Of a stretch of DNA of 64,000 nucleotides, positions 1-11,600 are shown piece by piece (position 1 is the stretch's first letter; every line of letters begins with the position of its first letter). The stretch spans positions 5,025,501-5,089,500 of the forward strand of contig NZ_CP041253.1 of the NCBI RefSeq assembly GCF_006575665.1, read 5' to 3'. Both the position numbers and the translations under genes were made by a program. The DNA comes from Echinicola soli. Its GTDB lineage: Bacteria > Bacteroidota > Bacteroidia > Cytophagales > Cyclobacteriaceae. The notes under the pieces are model-generated. The model made no database searches. It was not told the origin of the DNA and saw only the letters and a list, made by a program, of their open reading frames with translations.

Positions 1-531
1 TTGGAAAACCCTACCATCATCACCTCTACCCAAGCCAATGGAGACTGTTCCGGATACCGCAGCAACGTAAACCAAATTGCTGAAGACGGCAGCATTTATC
101 AGGCTACTTCCCGCGACACCAATGGTTCACACATTCTAAGGATCACTCCTGACAATGAGTATGACAATACCTTTGCCATTAGCCTGGATGAGGCTCTTGG
201 ACTGACCGACGTGTATGTGGATGCATGGAGATATGTAAACAACGGGATTGGCTATGCCATGATCCGACATGGTGAAGAAGATCAAGGCTACATCGCCAGA
301 CTGGACCTCAACCAACAAACGGCATCTTTGGTAAACGAAATCCCTAACGATCCAGATGTAAGGTTTAACCAATACCAAGGATTCATGGTAAATGGAAACG
401 ACCTGCTGGTTCCGGTATCTCCATTGGGCAAAGACGGAAACATCTATGTGCTGCACAGCCAGACCGGTGAAGTTTCTGTCGGTGCCAAACTGATCAACAA
501 ACCAGGAAACCACTTTATCGGTGCCTTTTAA
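1..531 (+). CDS. DUF4374-like protein, C-terminal part (5' end outside window)
   Basis: The frame is open from the first base and ends at a TAA, so this is probably the last 176 codons of a longer gene; the TTG at base 1 is unlikely to be the true start. The residues form beta-rich repeats resembling blades of a propeller, with segments such as GNIYVLHSQTGEVSVGAK. This resembles the C-terminal half of DUF4374 lipoproteins, which in Bacteroidota often sit between a TonB-dependent siderophore receptor and a PepSY membrane protein. The PepSY gene does follow here at 835. A role in iron or siderophore handling at the cell surface is inferred from that context. A perfect terminator hairpin follows the stop codon by about 45 bases. 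Family assignment is moderately sure; another propeller lipoprotein is the alternative. Confidence 0.6.
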   Translation: MENPTIITSTQANGDCSGYRSNVNQIAEDGSIYQATSRDTNGSHILRITPDNEYDNTFAISLDEALGLTDVYVDAWRYVNNGIGYAMIRHGEEDQGYIARLDLNQQTASLVNEIPNDPDVRFNQYQGFMVNGNDLLVPVSPLGKDGNIYVLHSQTGEVSVGAKLINKPGNHFIGAF

Positions 532-575
532 ATCAACGAGCCGATATATTCAAAAGGTGTTAACCTAAGTTATTG

Positions 576-616
576 ACCTTGCTTCCTCTAGGTATTTTAG
601 AGGAAGCAAGGTTTTT
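576..616 (+). terminator. Rho-independent terminator, 15-bp perfect stem
   Basis: Arms at 576-590 and 598-612 are perfectly complementary (15 bp) around a 7-base loop and run into five T residues (612-616). It lies just downstream of the DUF4374-like gene and separates it from the PepSY gene. Confidence 0.85.
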
Positions 617-834
617 GTGCGTACAGGGAAATCAATTCCCAATCGCTCGCATTTTAGCGAATAAAGTTGTGCTATTTAGGATCAACAACCTCCTATCCAT
701 ATACCGAGACAGTATATGCCCGCATAGCTTGCGGCCTCCAGCAGCACAGGAACAACTCAAAACAACACTTTCAAAAACAGGATTCGATTTATTTGAATAA
801 AGTACCCTTCAGAGACAATCAAAATTTCAATAAG

Positions 835-2094
835 ATGAAGACGAAAAAGAAAAAAACCAATTGGCAAAAGGTCAGGAAATTCTTTAATGATATCCACCTT
901 TGGATAGGTTTGGCCAGTGCCCTGGTCCTTATTCCAGTCTGTTTATCAGGAACAATCTATGTTTACAACAGCGAACTGCAGGAAATGTTCAGCGCTCATC
1001 TTTATCATATCGAAAAGGAGGAAGGAAATACCAGAAAGTCCATTGAAGCACTTACCCAAGCTTTGTCCACAGAGGTTAGCGGAGACATCACTGCTGTTTC
1101 AGTACCCCATGACCAAGAAAGGACTTATGAATTTACCGTACGGGAAAAGGACAGCAGAAGCCGTTTTGGGACGAGGTATTATATGAACCCCTATTCTGCG
1201 GAAATTGTAGGGACCTCGGAGGAAAAGAATGCCATTGCCGATTTTATGCGGGACATGTTCAGCCTCCACCGCTGGTTACTTCTCGATAAAATAGAAGAGC
1301 CGCTCATTGGAGAACTACCAAACAGGAAGTTGGGCAGCTATATTTCAGGCACTGCCACGATCTTGTTTACCCTGGGTGTCATTACAGGTATCGTCATCTG
1401 GTTTCCCCAAAAACTTAAAAGTTGGAAACAAGGGCTTAGACTAAAGCTGAACGGCAGTTGGAAACGTGCCAATCACGACCTGCACAACACCTTGGCCTTT
1501 TATTCCTTTTTTATCCTGTTGATCATGGGACTGACAGGCCCGCAGTGGTCATTTCCCTGGTATCGTACCGGATTGCAAAAAGCACTGGGAACTTATCAGG
1601 AATCTCCACAAGGACGGGGTGGACACGGAAAACCATCAGCACCAAAGGAAGAAAAACAGGAGACAGTCGCCACACCACTTAAGCTTTTGCCCTATGCGGA
1701 ATATATTGAAGTGGCCGACAAAAGCCTGCCCTATGACGGGGACTATCGAATTACTTTTCCAAAGGATGCTAACAGCCAAGTGGAAATCTATAAGACCAAA
1801 GTAGGTTTTTTTGCTCCCGCAGCAGGTGACAGGATCAATCTGGATCCCCGTACGGCAGCCGTCACGGACATTCAGTTATTTCATGCGCAACCCTTCAACC
1901 AACGTTTGGCAAGATCGATAAAAGCACTTCATATCGGCTCGGTTTACGGCGGATTTTCCAAACTCCTTTACTTTATCTCCTGTTTGATCGCCACCAGCCT
2001 GCCCATCACCGGCACCCTTATCTGGATCAACAAGATGAAGAAAAAACCTGCTAGAAAAACAACAAAAACACGGCAGGCTGTCCCTGCATCCTAA
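835..2094 (+). CDS. PepSY-associated TM helix domain protein
   Basis: A 419-residue inner-membrane protein. The frame is open further upstream, but the ATG at 835 gives the natural beginning: a lysine-rich stretch (MKTKKKKTNWQKVRKFF) followed by the family's histidine-bearing first helix (DIHLWIG...VLIPVCLSGTIYVY). Further membrane segments lie near residues 180-205 (SYISGTATILFTLGVITGI), 220-240 (HNTLAFYSFFILLIMGLTG) and 370-400, with a periplasmic PepSY-type region between the first two. The HRWLL motif before the second helix is typical. These proteins resemble iron-regulated membrane proteins and FoxB/PiuB-type ferrisiderophore reductases. The neighbouring DUF4374-like gene supports a part in siderophore-iron reduction, which is inference. 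The stop codon lies inside the left arm of the following terminator. Confidence 0.85.
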   Translation: MKTKKKKTNWQKVRKFFNDIHLWIGLASALVLIPVCLSGTIYVYNSELQEMFSAHLYHIEKEEGNTRKSIEALTQALSTEVSGDITAVSVPHDQERTYEFTVREKDSRSRFGTRYYMNPYSAEIVGTSEEKNAIADFMRDMFSLHRWLLLDKIEEPLIGELPNRKLGSYISGTATILFTLGVITGIVIWFPQKLKSWKQGLRLKLNGSWKRANHDLHNTLAFYSFFILLIMGLTGPQWSFPWYRTGLQKALGTYQESPQGRGGHGKPSAPKEEKQETVATPLKLLPYAEYIEVADKSLPYDGDYRITFPKDANSQVEIYKTKVGFFAPAAGDRINLDPRTAAVTDIQLFHAQPFNQRLARSIKALHIGSVYGGFSKLLYFISCLIATSLPITGTLIWINKMKKKPARKTTKTRQAVPAS

Positions 2095-2135
2095 AAGGAA
2101 ACCAGGTGGAGGAAGTAGCCACCTGGTTTCCTTTT
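2093..2135 (+). terminator. Rho-independent terminator overlapping a stop codon
   Basis: Arms 2093-2109 and 2119-2135 match perfectly over 17 bp around a 9-base loop. The A-rich start of the left arm uses the last two bases of the PepSY gene's TAA, and the right arm ends in TTTT. Its symmetry means it could stop transcription in either direction. Confidence 0.85.
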
Positions 2136-2298
2136 ATTAAATGCCATTGTCATAGGGATGTTTTTCATCTTTTTCAACACTACTTTTTCCGGCGTGTTCT
2201 GACCGGTCAAAAGCCTGCAGGAGGCATTAAGCTACCCTATCACAGGGATGTTGTCCCGGCACCTTTCAGGATAGTTAGGCACCCTTCATGATCAGCCA

Positions 2299-2330
2299 TT
2301 TGTTATACTGGCTAAAATGCTTTATTTTAA
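2299..2330 (+). promoter_or_regulatory. Candidate Bacteroidota promoter of the RND efflux operon
   Basis: TTTG at 2299-2302 is followed after exactly 20 bases by TATTTTAA at 2323-2330, close to the phylum's -33 TTTG / -7 TAnnTTTG pattern with two mismatches in the -7 box. It lies about 29 bases upstream of the first efflux gene, in the right position and orientation. The call rests on pattern matching alone. Confidence 0.35.
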
Positions 2331-2358
2331 TACTTTAAGCACATAAAGGACACGGCAA

Positions 2359-3792
2359 TTGTATTACAATGACCAAAAACTTCTCACCCCGTTCGTATAC
2401 AGCTTCATGTGCCTGCTGGCCGTCAGCCTGTTTTTTTTGAAGTGCTCGCCAAAGATCACTACCTATGATCCCCCCATAGAGGAGCCGCAGGACTTCTCAG
2501 CATCCGGAAAGGATAGCGTCTCCAACCGTTGGTGGGAGGCTTTTGATGACCCTGAACTGAACCGGCTGATGGACAGTTCTTTTTCACACAACATGAACCT
2601 GATCCGCATATGGTACCAGCTCCAGGAGGCCAGGTCCATGCGCAAAATACAATCCACTTTCCTCCTTCCTGATATCGAAGGCAGCGCCCGGACCGCCATT
2701 AGCCGCCCCCAGCCTGATTTCGCCGGTGGTGAGAACACCCAAATAGGCGTATCGGCGAATTATGAGATTGATTTATGGGGAAGGATCCGGGCCGGTGTTC
2801 AGGCAGAGGATTTTAGGCTACAGGCCTCTTATTTTGATTATCAAACCGCCGCCATGACACTTTCTTCCCAAATTGCCACCACCTGGTTCCAGCTGATCAC
2901 CGCCAAAAAACAACTTAACCTTGCCCAAGAACAGATCGCTGTCAACGAAAAGATCATTAAATTGATAAAGGTGCGTTTCGGATCAGACCAGATTAAAGGC
3001 GTTGATATCCTTCGGCAACAGCAATTGGTGGAGGAGGCCAAAAACCAAAAGCTTATTTATGAAACCGACCTGGCAATGCTTAAAAACCAATTGGCAGTCC
3101 TTACGGGCGTACCCCCGCAGAATTTCTCCATAACAGCCCAAGACAGCCTCCCTTCCCTCCCGTCGCATCCGCAAACGGGGCTTCCCTTGGAGTTGGTAAG
3201 AAGACGGCCGGATATCAAGAGGGCCTATAACGAACTATTGGCAGCAGACCGGGACATGGCCGTGGCCGTGAGGAACAAGTTTCCCAGACTGTCCTTCAAT
3301 CTTTCGGGTCAGACGCGCTCCAACACCTATCCAGAGCTATTCAATGACTGGGCCTATACACTGGGTGCCAATTTAGTCGCTCCCCTGCTCTATTGGGGCA
3401 GGTTACGCGCCGAGGTAGACCGGGCCGAAGCCGTAAAGAACCAGCAGCTGTATAATTATGGACAATCAATACTCGTCGCCTTTCAGGAGGTGGAGAATGC
3501 CTTGGTACAGGAAAAAAAGCAGGCCGAAAGGCTAACTGTCATCGACAAGCGGATCACCATGGCCAAGAATGTCCAGAAACAATTGCAGATCGAATACATA
3601 AATGGCTTCATCGAGTACCTGGATATCCTGATATCCCTGGATGAACAGCAACGGTTGGAACGCGAAAAGATCCAACTGCAACAGCAATTGTTTGAGTCAA
3701 GAATAGCGCTTTACCGTGCATTGGCGGGAAACTTTGACCTGGATTATGAAAATGAAACCCAAGCCGTTAACCAGAACATAAATGAACAATAA
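2359..3792 (+). CDS. Outer membrane efflux lipoprotein (NodT/OprM-like)
   Basis: A 477-residue TolC-like channel. The N terminus ends in a lipobox (SLFFLKC), so the mature protein should be lipid-anchored, as in the NodT family. The sequence then shows the two repeated outer-membrane-efflux units with long helical stretches; the motif RRRPDIKRAYNELLAADRDM near residue 280 is the signature between the repeats. The chosen start is TTG at 2359, which adds a lysine to the signal peptide and has AAAGGA a few bases upstream; the in-frame ATG at 2407 would leave a very short signal peptide without positive charge before the hydrophobic core. It is the first gene of a three-gene efflux operon and overlaps the adaptor gene by 11 bases. 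Confidence 0.9.
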   Translation: MYYNDQKLLTPFVYSFMCLLAVSLFFLKCSPKITTYDPPIEEPQDFSASGKDSVSNRWWEAFDDPELNRLMDSSFSHNMNLIRIWYQLQEARSMRKIQSTFLLPDIEGSARTAISRPQPDFAGGENTQIGVSANYEIDLWGRIRAGVQAEDFRLQASYFDYQTAAMTLSSQIATTWFQLITAKKQLNLAQEQIAVNEKIIKLIKVRFGSDQIKGVDILRQQQLVEEAKNQKLIYETDLAMLKNQLAVLTGVPPQNFSITAQDSLPSLPSHPQTGLPLELVRRRPDIKRAYNELLAADRDMAVAVRNKFPRLSFNLSGQTRSNTYPELFNDWAYTLGANLVAPLLYWGRLRAEVDRAEAVKNQQLYNYGQSILVAFQEVENALVQEKKQAERLTVIDKRITMAKNVQKQLQIEYINGFIEYLDILISLDEQQRLEREKIQLQQQLFESRIALYRALAGNFDLDYENETQAVNQNINEQ

Positions 3793-4963
3793 AAAAACCC
3801 TTTTCATTTCCGCTGGACTATTAATTTTCTCCGCTTTGGTGGTCTTGCTGATTTTTTTCACCGAGCCTACGGCCAAAAGCGAGGGGGCCACAAAAATAAC
3901 GGCCATGCTGGTGAGTGTCGAAAAGGTCCACAGTGGGACATTTGTACCGGAGTTCATCACGACGGGAACGGTCCTGCCTGTAGATAATATCAGCTTAAGT
4001 GCACAGGTTAGCGGTGAGGTGATCGAGCGAATGCCGGAATTTGTCCCCGGTGGTCTGGTAGAAAAGGGAGAGGTCCTATTAAAGATCAATCCTGCTGATT
4101 ACCATAATGAATTGGCACTACGGAAAAGTGAACTGGCACAGGCACAGACCAATCTACAGATCGAAATGGGAAGGCAAAACATTGCCGAGCAGGACATGGC
4201 CTTGATCAGTGGTGATACGCTCTCTGAAAAACAGCAGTCCCTGGTCCTGCGCAAGCCCCAACTGGAAGCCATCAATGCCCAAATCCAATCTGCCAAAGCC
4301 GCTGTAGACCAGGCATCCCTGAACCTGCAACGCACGGTGATCAGGGCTCCTTTTGATGCCCAGATCCTCACACAAAATGTCACATTGGGCTCCCAGGTGG
4401 CCTTGGGTGACGATTTGGGCAGGCTGGTAGGAACGGAAGCTTATTGGGTGCAGGTCACCCTTCCGGTAAGAGACCTCAAATGGCTCAAATTCCCCAAAGG
4501 CGATCAGGAAATGGGCGATACGGTAAAAATCAGAAACTTAAGCTCTTGGGAGCCCGAGGAATACCGCAAGGGGTTCCTGTACCGCCAAATAGGAGCCTTG
4601 GATCCCCAGACACGTCTGGCCCGCATTATCATAAAAGTACCAGATCCATTGGGTACCTCTGCGGAAAACAATCAGCCCAAACTGCTCATTGATGAATTTG
4701 TAGAAGTCAATATCCAAGGCAAACCTATTGAAAATGTGGTAAAACTAAACAGGGACTACATGAGGAGCAATGAAACCGTATGGGTCATGGAAAATAAAAA
4801 GCTCTCCATCCGAAAGGTCCAAATCAAACTGATGGATGCCCATTTTGCTTATATTTCCCAGGGCCTGGAGCATGGTGAGCAAGTGGTCACTACCAATATC
4901 AGTACGGTCACCGATGGAGTTCCCCTCAGGGTAGAAAAGGACACAACCACCAACACCAGATAA
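3782..4963 (+). CDS. RND efflux periplasmic adaptor (HlyD/AcrA-type)
   Basis: A 393-residue membrane fusion protein that links the inner-membrane pump to the outer-membrane channel. Residues 5-25 form one hydrophobic segment ([20 protein letters not shown]) serving as anchor or signal. Next come the first half of a lipoyl-like domain ([20 protein letters not shown]), a helical hairpin rich in Gln and Ala (residues about 115-185), the second lipoyl half ([19 protein letters not shown]) and beta-barrel and membrane-proximal domains. The length is normal for the family. The gene overlaps the upstream channel gene and ends two bases before the pump gene, so the three are surely cotranscribed. Confidence 0.92.
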   Translation: MNNKKTLFISAGLLIFSALVVLLIFFTEPTAKSEGATKITAMLVSVEKVHSGTFVPEFITTGTVLPVDNISLSAQVSGEVIERMPEFVPGGLVEKGEVLLKINPADYHNELALRKSELAQAQTNLQIEMGRQNIAEQDMALISGDTLSEKQQSLVLRKPQLEAINAQIQSAKAAVDQASLNLQRTVIRAPFDAQILTQNVTLGSQVALGDDLGRLVGTEAYWVQVTLPVRDLKWLKFPKGDQEMGDTVKIRNLSSWEPEEYRKGFLYRQIGALDPQTRLARIIIKVPDPLGTSAENNQPKLLIDEFVEVNIQGKPIENVVKLNRDYMRSNETVWVMENKKLSIRKVQIKLMDAHFAYISQGLEHGEQVVTTNISTVTDGVPLRVEKDTTTNTR

Positions 4964-4965
4964 CC

Positions 4966-7900
4966 TTGGAAAAGCACACCAACGATACCGAACAAAAAGG
5001 GATCATTGCCTATATGGCCACCCACTCCCTTGCTTCCAATATATTGATGTTGCTATTGGTAGGCGGAGGAATCTATACGATGTTCACCATCCAAAAAGAA
5101 GTGTTCCCCCAGTTCCAGCTTGACTTTGTAAACGTCTCGGTGGTCTATCCCGGTGCGGCTCCCGAAGAAGTAGAACAAGGCATATTAATGCCGGTAGAGG
5201 AGGCCATTCGGGGAATCCAGGGCATCAAGGAAATCACTTCCACGGCCAATGAGGGATCTGGCCAGATCAGCATCGAGCTGGTCGCGGGCACTAATCGGAT
5301 GAAGGCCTTTCAGGACATCGATCAGGCTGTTAACCGTATACGTACCTTTCCCGATGATATCGAACAGCCCGAAGTGGTCCTGCAGGATCGCCAACGGGAT
5401 GTTATGCAAATTTCCCTATTTGGGAATGTGGACATCTGGACCTTGCGAAAACTGGGCGAACGTCTTAGAAACCGTCTCTTAAGCCAGCCGGAGATTACTC
5501 AGGTCAGCCTGGACAATGTGCCCGACTATGAGACACGGATAGAAATTCCCCGCCATAACCTGAGAAAATACCAGCTTACCCTGGGACAGGTAGCCAATCT
5601 GATCGACCAGTCCAGCAGGGACATCCCCGCCGGGGCCATTCAGACCAATTCAGGAGAGATCCTGCTCAGGATGAAGGAGCGGAAACAGTGGGCCAGGGAA
5701 TTTGGCGAAATCAATATCGCCTCGTCCCCTTCCGGTGCACAGGTAAAGCTCCGGGATATCGCCACGATTACCGATGGATTTGAGGAAACGGGCTTTCACG
5801 GTCAGTTTAACCAGGCCCCAGCGGTCAGCATGGAAATATTCCGCGTAGGTGACCAGTCCCCGATTGAAATCGAGGAATTGGTCAATGAACTCCTGGCAGA
5901 TTTCCAATTGCCCCCCGGGGTAAACTATCGGATAGACAGCAACAGGGCCGAGGATTACCGCGAACGCCTTTCGCTGCTTACCGAAAACGGTTTGATGGCG
6001 GTGGTCATTGTCTTGGTGATCCTTGCCTTGTTTTTGGAGTACCGCCTGGCCTTTTGGGTAATGATCGGTATGGTCATCTCGTTCATTGGGGGCATTACGT
6101 TCCTACCACTGATCGGAGTCAGTGTAAACATGATATCCATGTTTGGCTTTCTGGTCGTTTTGGGCATTGTGGTGGATGACGCCATTGTGGTCGGTGAAAA
6201 TGTCTTTGAATACCGTCAAAAAGGATACAGCATCATGGATGCCTCCATCAAGGGGACAAGGGATGTGGCCAAGCCTGTCTTTTTCAGCATCCTGACGACG
6301 ATCATAGCTTTTTTTCCGCTGCTCTATATTCCAGGTGAAACCGGCAAATTCTGGTGGCCACTTCCTGCGGTGGTCATCGTCATCCTCACTGTCTCCCTGA
6401 TCGAGGCACTTTTCATCCTTCCCTCCCACTTGGGCCATATCAAACGGCGCAAGAAAAAAGGAATCATCCTGAAATTGGAAAACTACCAAGGGAAGTTTGC
6501 CAGAGGCTTCGATTGGTTCATTGAGACGTATTTTCACCCTTTTCTGGATAAATGCCTGAAATTTAAATACATCACCCTTAGCATCGCAATAGGCCTTTTG
6601 GTCATCGTAGGCGGCTATGGTCTGAGCGATCACATGGGGATTATCCTGATGCCGGAAGTGGCTGCAGACGAAATCGAGGCGGGAATCCGTCTTCCTGTGG
6701 GCACCACTCCTGACCAAGCCGCCGAAGTGGCCGAAGAAGTGACCACTGCCACCAGAAGGATGTTTGAAGAGCACAACCTATATGAAGTGGCCGAAGGGGT
6801 AAAGACCAATGTCAGGGGGCAAAACTTTATCGATGTGGAAATCGTCATGCTTCCCCCTGACCAGCGGGACATCACTGCCCGTGAAGTCATCGCCCTATGG
6901 CGGGACAATATCGGCGACATTCGCGGCGTGGACCAGATCACCTTCGAGGCGGAACGAGGCCCGGGGGGCGCACGGCAGGCGATCAGCGTTGACCTTAGCC
7001 ATACGGATATCGCTGTCCTGGAAAAAGCCAGCAAGGCATTTGTCGAGAAGATGAGCACCTTTGAAAACACCCGGGATGTCAGCGATAATTACAATAAAGG
7101 AAAGATACAATATGATTTCAAACTACTGCCCCAAGGCCGGAACTTGGGACTCACCTCCTCTGAAGTGGGCCGACAGGTCCGTAATGCCTTTTTCGGGGCC
7201 CTGGCCATGCGCCAGCTCAGGGGCAACAACGAAGTGGAAATTCGGGTAAAACTCCCCTTGGCAGAGCGCAAGGACCTCAGAAACCTGGAGGACTTTATCA
7301 TCAGGACTGAAGAAGGGATGGAAGTCCCCCTGATGGATGTGGTGGAAGTCGTCCAAAAAGAGGCCTTTACCTCCATCAACCGACGTGATGGCCGTCGCGT
7401 GGTCAATGTAGGCATGGACGTGGAGCCTTCAAATGCGGTAAGCCGGGTGTTGGCTTCCATTAATGAAACAGTGCTCCCCCAACTACGGGCGGATTTCCCC
7501 GGGCTCACCTGGACTTTCGAAGGCAGCCAGGCAGATATGCGTGAATCCACCGACTCCCTGTGGGGCACCTTTACGATGGCCCTTTTGCTCATCTATGCCC
7601 TACTGGCCTTGGCCTTCGGCAATTACACACAGCCGCTCATCGTAATGGCAGCCATTCCCTTTGGCGTGGTGGGAGCCGTAATCGGGCACATCCTGTTGGG
7701 CTATGACCTGTCACTGGTCAGCCTGATGGGAATGATTGCACTGGCAGGGGTAGTGGTAAACGATTCTTTGATCATGGTGGATTATGCCAATAAAATGAGA
7801 AAAGAACTCCCTGCTGACCAAGCTATCCATGAAGCGGGACTACGGCGTTTCAGGCCGATTGCCTTGACCACCTTGACCACCTTTGGAGGCCTCACGCCCA

Positions 7901-8082
7901 TTATCCTGGAAACTTCCAGCCAGGCATTTTATTTGATCCCCATGGCCATTTCACTGGGGTTTGGCATTGTATTCGCCACGACCATCATTTTGGTCATTGT
8001 TCCTTGCCTGTACCTTTCTTTGGAAGATGTCAAAAGATTGGTCCGGGGTCATAGGGCCACAGCTGCCAATAACCAGCGCTGA
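4966..8082 (+). CDS. RND multidrug efflux pump, inner-membrane transporter
   Basis: A 1038-residue AcrB-type proton-driven exporter with the expected twelve transmembrane helices in two pseudo-repeats. The porter-domain opening ([20 protein letters not shown]) and its GAAPEEVEQ segment follow helix 1. Helix 4 keeps the adjacent aspartates of the proton relay ([14 protein letters not shown], residues about 403-416). The second repeat ends with [20 protein letters not shown]. The gene opens with TTG at 4966, two bases after the adaptor's stop; an in-frame ATG at 5014 would remove 16 cytoplasmic residues and cannot be excluded. Substrate is unknown: this clade includes both drug and detergent or bile-type exporters. 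The gene ends the operon; no clear terminator is visible after it. Confidence 0.93.
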   Translation: MEKHTNDTEQKGIIAYMATHSLASNILMLLLVGGGIYTMFTIQKEVFPQFQLDFVNVSVVYPGAAPEEVEQGILMPVEEAIRGIQGIKEITSTANEGSGQISIELVAGTNRMKAFQDIDQAVNRIRTFPDDIEQPEVVLQDRQRDVMQISLFGNVDIWTLRKLGERLRNRLLSQPEITQVSLDNVPDYETRIEIPRHNLRKYQLTLGQVANLIDQSSRDIPAGAIQTNSGEILLRMKERKQWAREFGEINIASSPSGAQVKLRDIATITDGFEETGFHGQFNQAPAVSMEIFRVGDQSPIEIEELVNELLADFQLPPGVNYRIDSNRAEDYRERLSLLTENGLMAVVIVLVILALFLEYRLAFWVMIGMVISFIGGITFLPLIGVSVNMISMFGFLVVLGIVVDDAIVVGENVFEYRQKGYSIMDASIKGTRDVAKPVFFSILTTIIAFFPLLYIPGETGKFWWPLPAVVIVILTVSLIEALFILPSHLGHIKRRKKKGIILKLENYQGKFARGFDWFIETYFHPFLDKCLKFKYITLSIAIGLLVIVGGYGLSDHMGIILMPEVAADEIEAGIRLPVGTTPDQAAEVAEEVTTATRRMFEEHNLYEVAEGVKTNVRGQNFIDVEIVMLPPDQRDITAREVIALWRDNIGDIRGVDQITFEAERGPGGARQAISVDLSHTDIAVLEKASKAFVEKMSTFENTRDVSDNYNKGKIQYDFKLLPQGRNLGLTSSEVGRQVRNAFFGALAMRQLRGNNEVEIRVKLPLAERKDLRNLEDFIIRTEEGMEVPLMDVVEVVQKEAFTSINRRDGRRVVNVGMDVEPSNAVSRVLASINETVLPQLRADFPGLTWTFEGSQADMRESTDSLWGTFTMALLLIYALLALAFGNYTQPLIVMAAIPFGVVGAVIGHILLGYDLSLVSLMGMIALAGVVVNDSLIMVDYANKMRKELPADQAIHEAGLRRFRPIALTTLTTFGGLTPIILETSSQAFYLIPMAISLGFGIVFATTIILVIVPCLYLSLEDVKRLVRGHRATAANNQR

Positions 8083-8622
8083 CACCATTTAAACGTTTTC
8101 AAAACACATAATACCTTTTGGCATAGGTTCGGGTTTAGGTAGTTCCCCATCCTTTGGTCGCAGCAAGTACAGATCGTTCTTAAACCGATAATACAGGAAA
8201 GTACAGGATAGTTAACTATTGCTGGTAATCTATATTTAATTCAATTAAATCGGTGAAATTTCACAAAACAATCATTCTTTTTCATTAACCCCTAGAACTG
8301 ACTCCTACCGGTTTTGACCATTTTGGCAACAGCCAAGATGGTTATAGACTTCATTTAAACCATTTTAATCTGTCCACACCGCCGAACTGGCTGTGGCGGC
8401 CATCATTGCCAAATTCCATTACCGATCGGAAATTTACCGACAGGGCGAGCTACGTTGCTCCTTGAGGGAAAGATGTATATAGAATCTTTCCCTCCCGTTT
8501 CCCCATGGGTATTCGGTACACGATCAAGGGATAGCCGATGGCAATTATGGGCATGTCCCACAGTATGGCCTGTCCATATTGTCCTGATGAAAACCAAGTT
8601 TTTTTAACAAAAACCCAATAAT
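8083..8622. other. Intergenic region before the pectate lyase gene
   Basis: These 540 bases hold no convincing reading frame. The left half is A+T-rich (around 8200-8360). A hairpin with an 11-bp perfect stem (8464-8474 with 8484-8494, 9-base loop) lies about 130 bases before the lyase start. It is not followed by a T run, so it is more likely a leader structure or chance palindrome than a terminator. No recognisable promoter consensus was found. Confidence 0.5.
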
Positions 8623-11600
8623 ATGCACAATTTCAACAAACCGATTACATTATTCATCCTGGCACTCTGCCTGCTGCCAACCTGGTTACAGGCGCAGCAG
8701 CCGGTTGTCAAGCTTGACATGAACATGAGTGGCAGAAGGGAGGCAGAAACCAACGAACCCGGCTATACGCCGTGGATTCCAGATAACGAACAGTCTACCT
8801 CCAAAACCGTCGATGGTATCACGTTCACCTTTGAAAAAGTGGGGGAAGTGGGCGAAGCGCTGCGGGCCAACTGGTACAAGGCAGGTATTCAGGCTCCTTA
8901 TTACGCCCGACTTGGGGGAGATGCCGTATATGTGGACGGTGGTGATGCCGGAGCGCAGATCAGGCTCACCATTTCCGGACTGGAAGCAGGCACCCACAGC
9001 CTGCTGACCTACCATAACGGACTGAGTTCCAAACAATGTGCGCCCCTTGACATTTCCCTTAATGGCAGTCAGGTCGTGGACAACCTTAGTATGCCCCTGA
9101 GGGCCACAGAGCCCACCTCAATGGCCATCAATTACCTCACCTTTGAAGTCGAAGAAGGCAATGATGTGGAGCTGTTGTTCCAGGCGGTGACCACCACCGA
9201 TGACCTGATCAAAAACGTCTATATCTGTGGCATTGAACTCAACACGCCCAATTTTCTTGCACAGGCCACCACGCCCTTTCCTGAGGACCGATCCGCCCAT
9301 GATGTGGAACCCGGCACGGTGGCCCTCAACTGGGAACCTGCACCCGATGCGGTAGCACATCATGTTTATTTTGGCACTGATGAAACCGCCGTCCATGAGG
9401 CGACCATCGGTTCTTCGGCTTACCGTGGCCAACAAAACGCCACCACCCATTCCGAGTCCAACCTCTCCATCCACGAGACCTACTTCTGGCGTATCGACGA
9501 GGTCAACAGCAATGGGGAAACCACCAAGGGAAATGTATGGTCCTTTCGTCCCCGTCGTCTGGCTTTTCCGGGAGCAGAGGGATATGGAAGATTTGCCATT
9601 GGCGGCCGTGGCGGAAAGGTCGTCCATGTCACCAACCTGGCCGACAATGGCCCAGGAAGCCTTAGGGATGCGGTGGAGAACCACGAGGAGCCCCGGACGA
9701 TTGTCTTTGATGTTTCCGGAACCATCGAACTGGAGTCCCGACTGGTCCTGAACGACCCCTTTGTAACCGTGGCAGGCCAGACAGCACCAGGAAAAGGCAT
9801 CTGTATCCGATCGGCCCCTTTCGGTTTTACCGGAAATGACGTCATCGCCCGGTTTGTCCGGTTAAGGCTAGGGGCGGGTCCCACTTATGACGGCATGGGG
9901 CTTACCGGTGCCAACCACAGCATTTTGGACCACTGCTCCATCAGCTGGACGATCGATGAGTCCTTCAGCTCAAGGGGAGCCAATAACATTACCCTCCAGC
10001 GGACACTTATTTCAGAAGCGCTGAACGCTGCTGGTCATAAAAACTATCCGGAAGGCACCGAGCACGGCTATGCCGCTACCATTGGCGGGGACATCGGCAG
10101 CTTCCACCATAACCTGCTTGCCCATAACTATGGAAGGAACTGGAGCATGGGCGGTGGACTGGACGGAAATGCCTACTACAGCGGAAGGCTCGACATCACC
10201 AACAATGTGGTCTACAACTGGGGAAACCGTACCACCGACGGCGGTGCGCACGAGGTGAATTTTATCAACAATTATTATAAACCGGGCCCTGGCACCACCC
10301 ATTTCATCGCCATGACCATTGACCATGAAGGCACAGGCCTCGGCACGCAACGTGGCTACTTTTCCGGCAACGTCATGCCCGGCCATTTCAACGAGGAAAA
10401 TCAGGAAGCCGGGCGACAAGAACGGTACTCCAACGGTGATTACAAGCAATATGAAGGCTTTGTGGACAGCCCTTTCTTCCCCTCCCATATGGCCATCCAA
10501 CCGGCAAGGGAGGCCTACAAAAACGTTCTTTCCGATGTGGGTGCCAACCAGCCCTTTCTGGATGACCATGACCACCGCATGATCAACGAAACCCTTGCCG
10601 GATCCTATTCGGTAGTGGGAAGTGAAACCGGAAAAAAGGGATTTCCGGACCATCAGGATGACGCCGGTGGATACGAGGTATATCCTTTCGAGCAACGGGA
10701 CGCGCAATGGGACTCCGATGGCGATGGGCTTCCCAACTGGTGGGAGGAAGCCATCGGCACCAGCCCAAATTCCGTCCAAGGTGATTTCAGTAATGCCAAT
10801 GCAGACCAGGACGGAGACGGCTATACAGCCCTGGAGGAATACTTGCACTGGATGGCAAACGTGCATTTCAGGCCCACTACCGGCACCAACGTAAACGTCC
10901 ACCTTCCCGCCCTGTTCAAGGGCTATACGCTGAACCCTAGCTACTCCACCTATCATGTGGATGGAGGTTCGGTGGACATCGAAGAAGGGACCGCTACATT
11001 TACCCCTGAGCGGGCCGGCTTTTCGACCATCTCCTTTATGGTCATCGATGAAGAAGGAAGTTCCATGGTCCGGGATGTGGAGATTTATATTCCTGAAATG
11101 GACATCACCGCTTTGGAAACCACTGATGTCACCTGTTACGGTGAAAAGAATGGCAGTATTGAGGTGATGGTATCAGGAAGCCTGGCTCCCTATCAGGTCA
11201 GCCTTGATGGTGAAACCTTTGAGGCATCCACTACCCTCGATTCGCTCACTGCGGGGGATTATGATGTCCACGTGCGCGATGCCATCGGCAATATCAAAAC
11301 CCTGGAAAACATCACCATCCATCAACCTGAGGAGATCCAGGCATTGACCAACCAACCTGAAACCCTGTACCTGGGCTACCAATACCAACCGCAGGAACTG
11401 AGAGTAGAACAGGTCACGGGTGGGGCAGCCCCCTACAGCTACGAATGGAACACCGGGCAAACGGGCTCCAGTATCACCGTCTCTCCTGAGGTGACCACCG
11501 AATACGAGCTTACCGTAACCGATGCTTCCGGTTGCCAAAAAACACAGTCCATCACCGTGGAAGTGGTCGATGTACGCTGCGGAAACGGATCCGGGAAAGT

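Noticed and set aside
10012..10956. 314-codon antisense frame within the pectate lyase gene
   Set aside because: The sense strand carries a continuous multidomain enzyme; the antisense product has no domain features.
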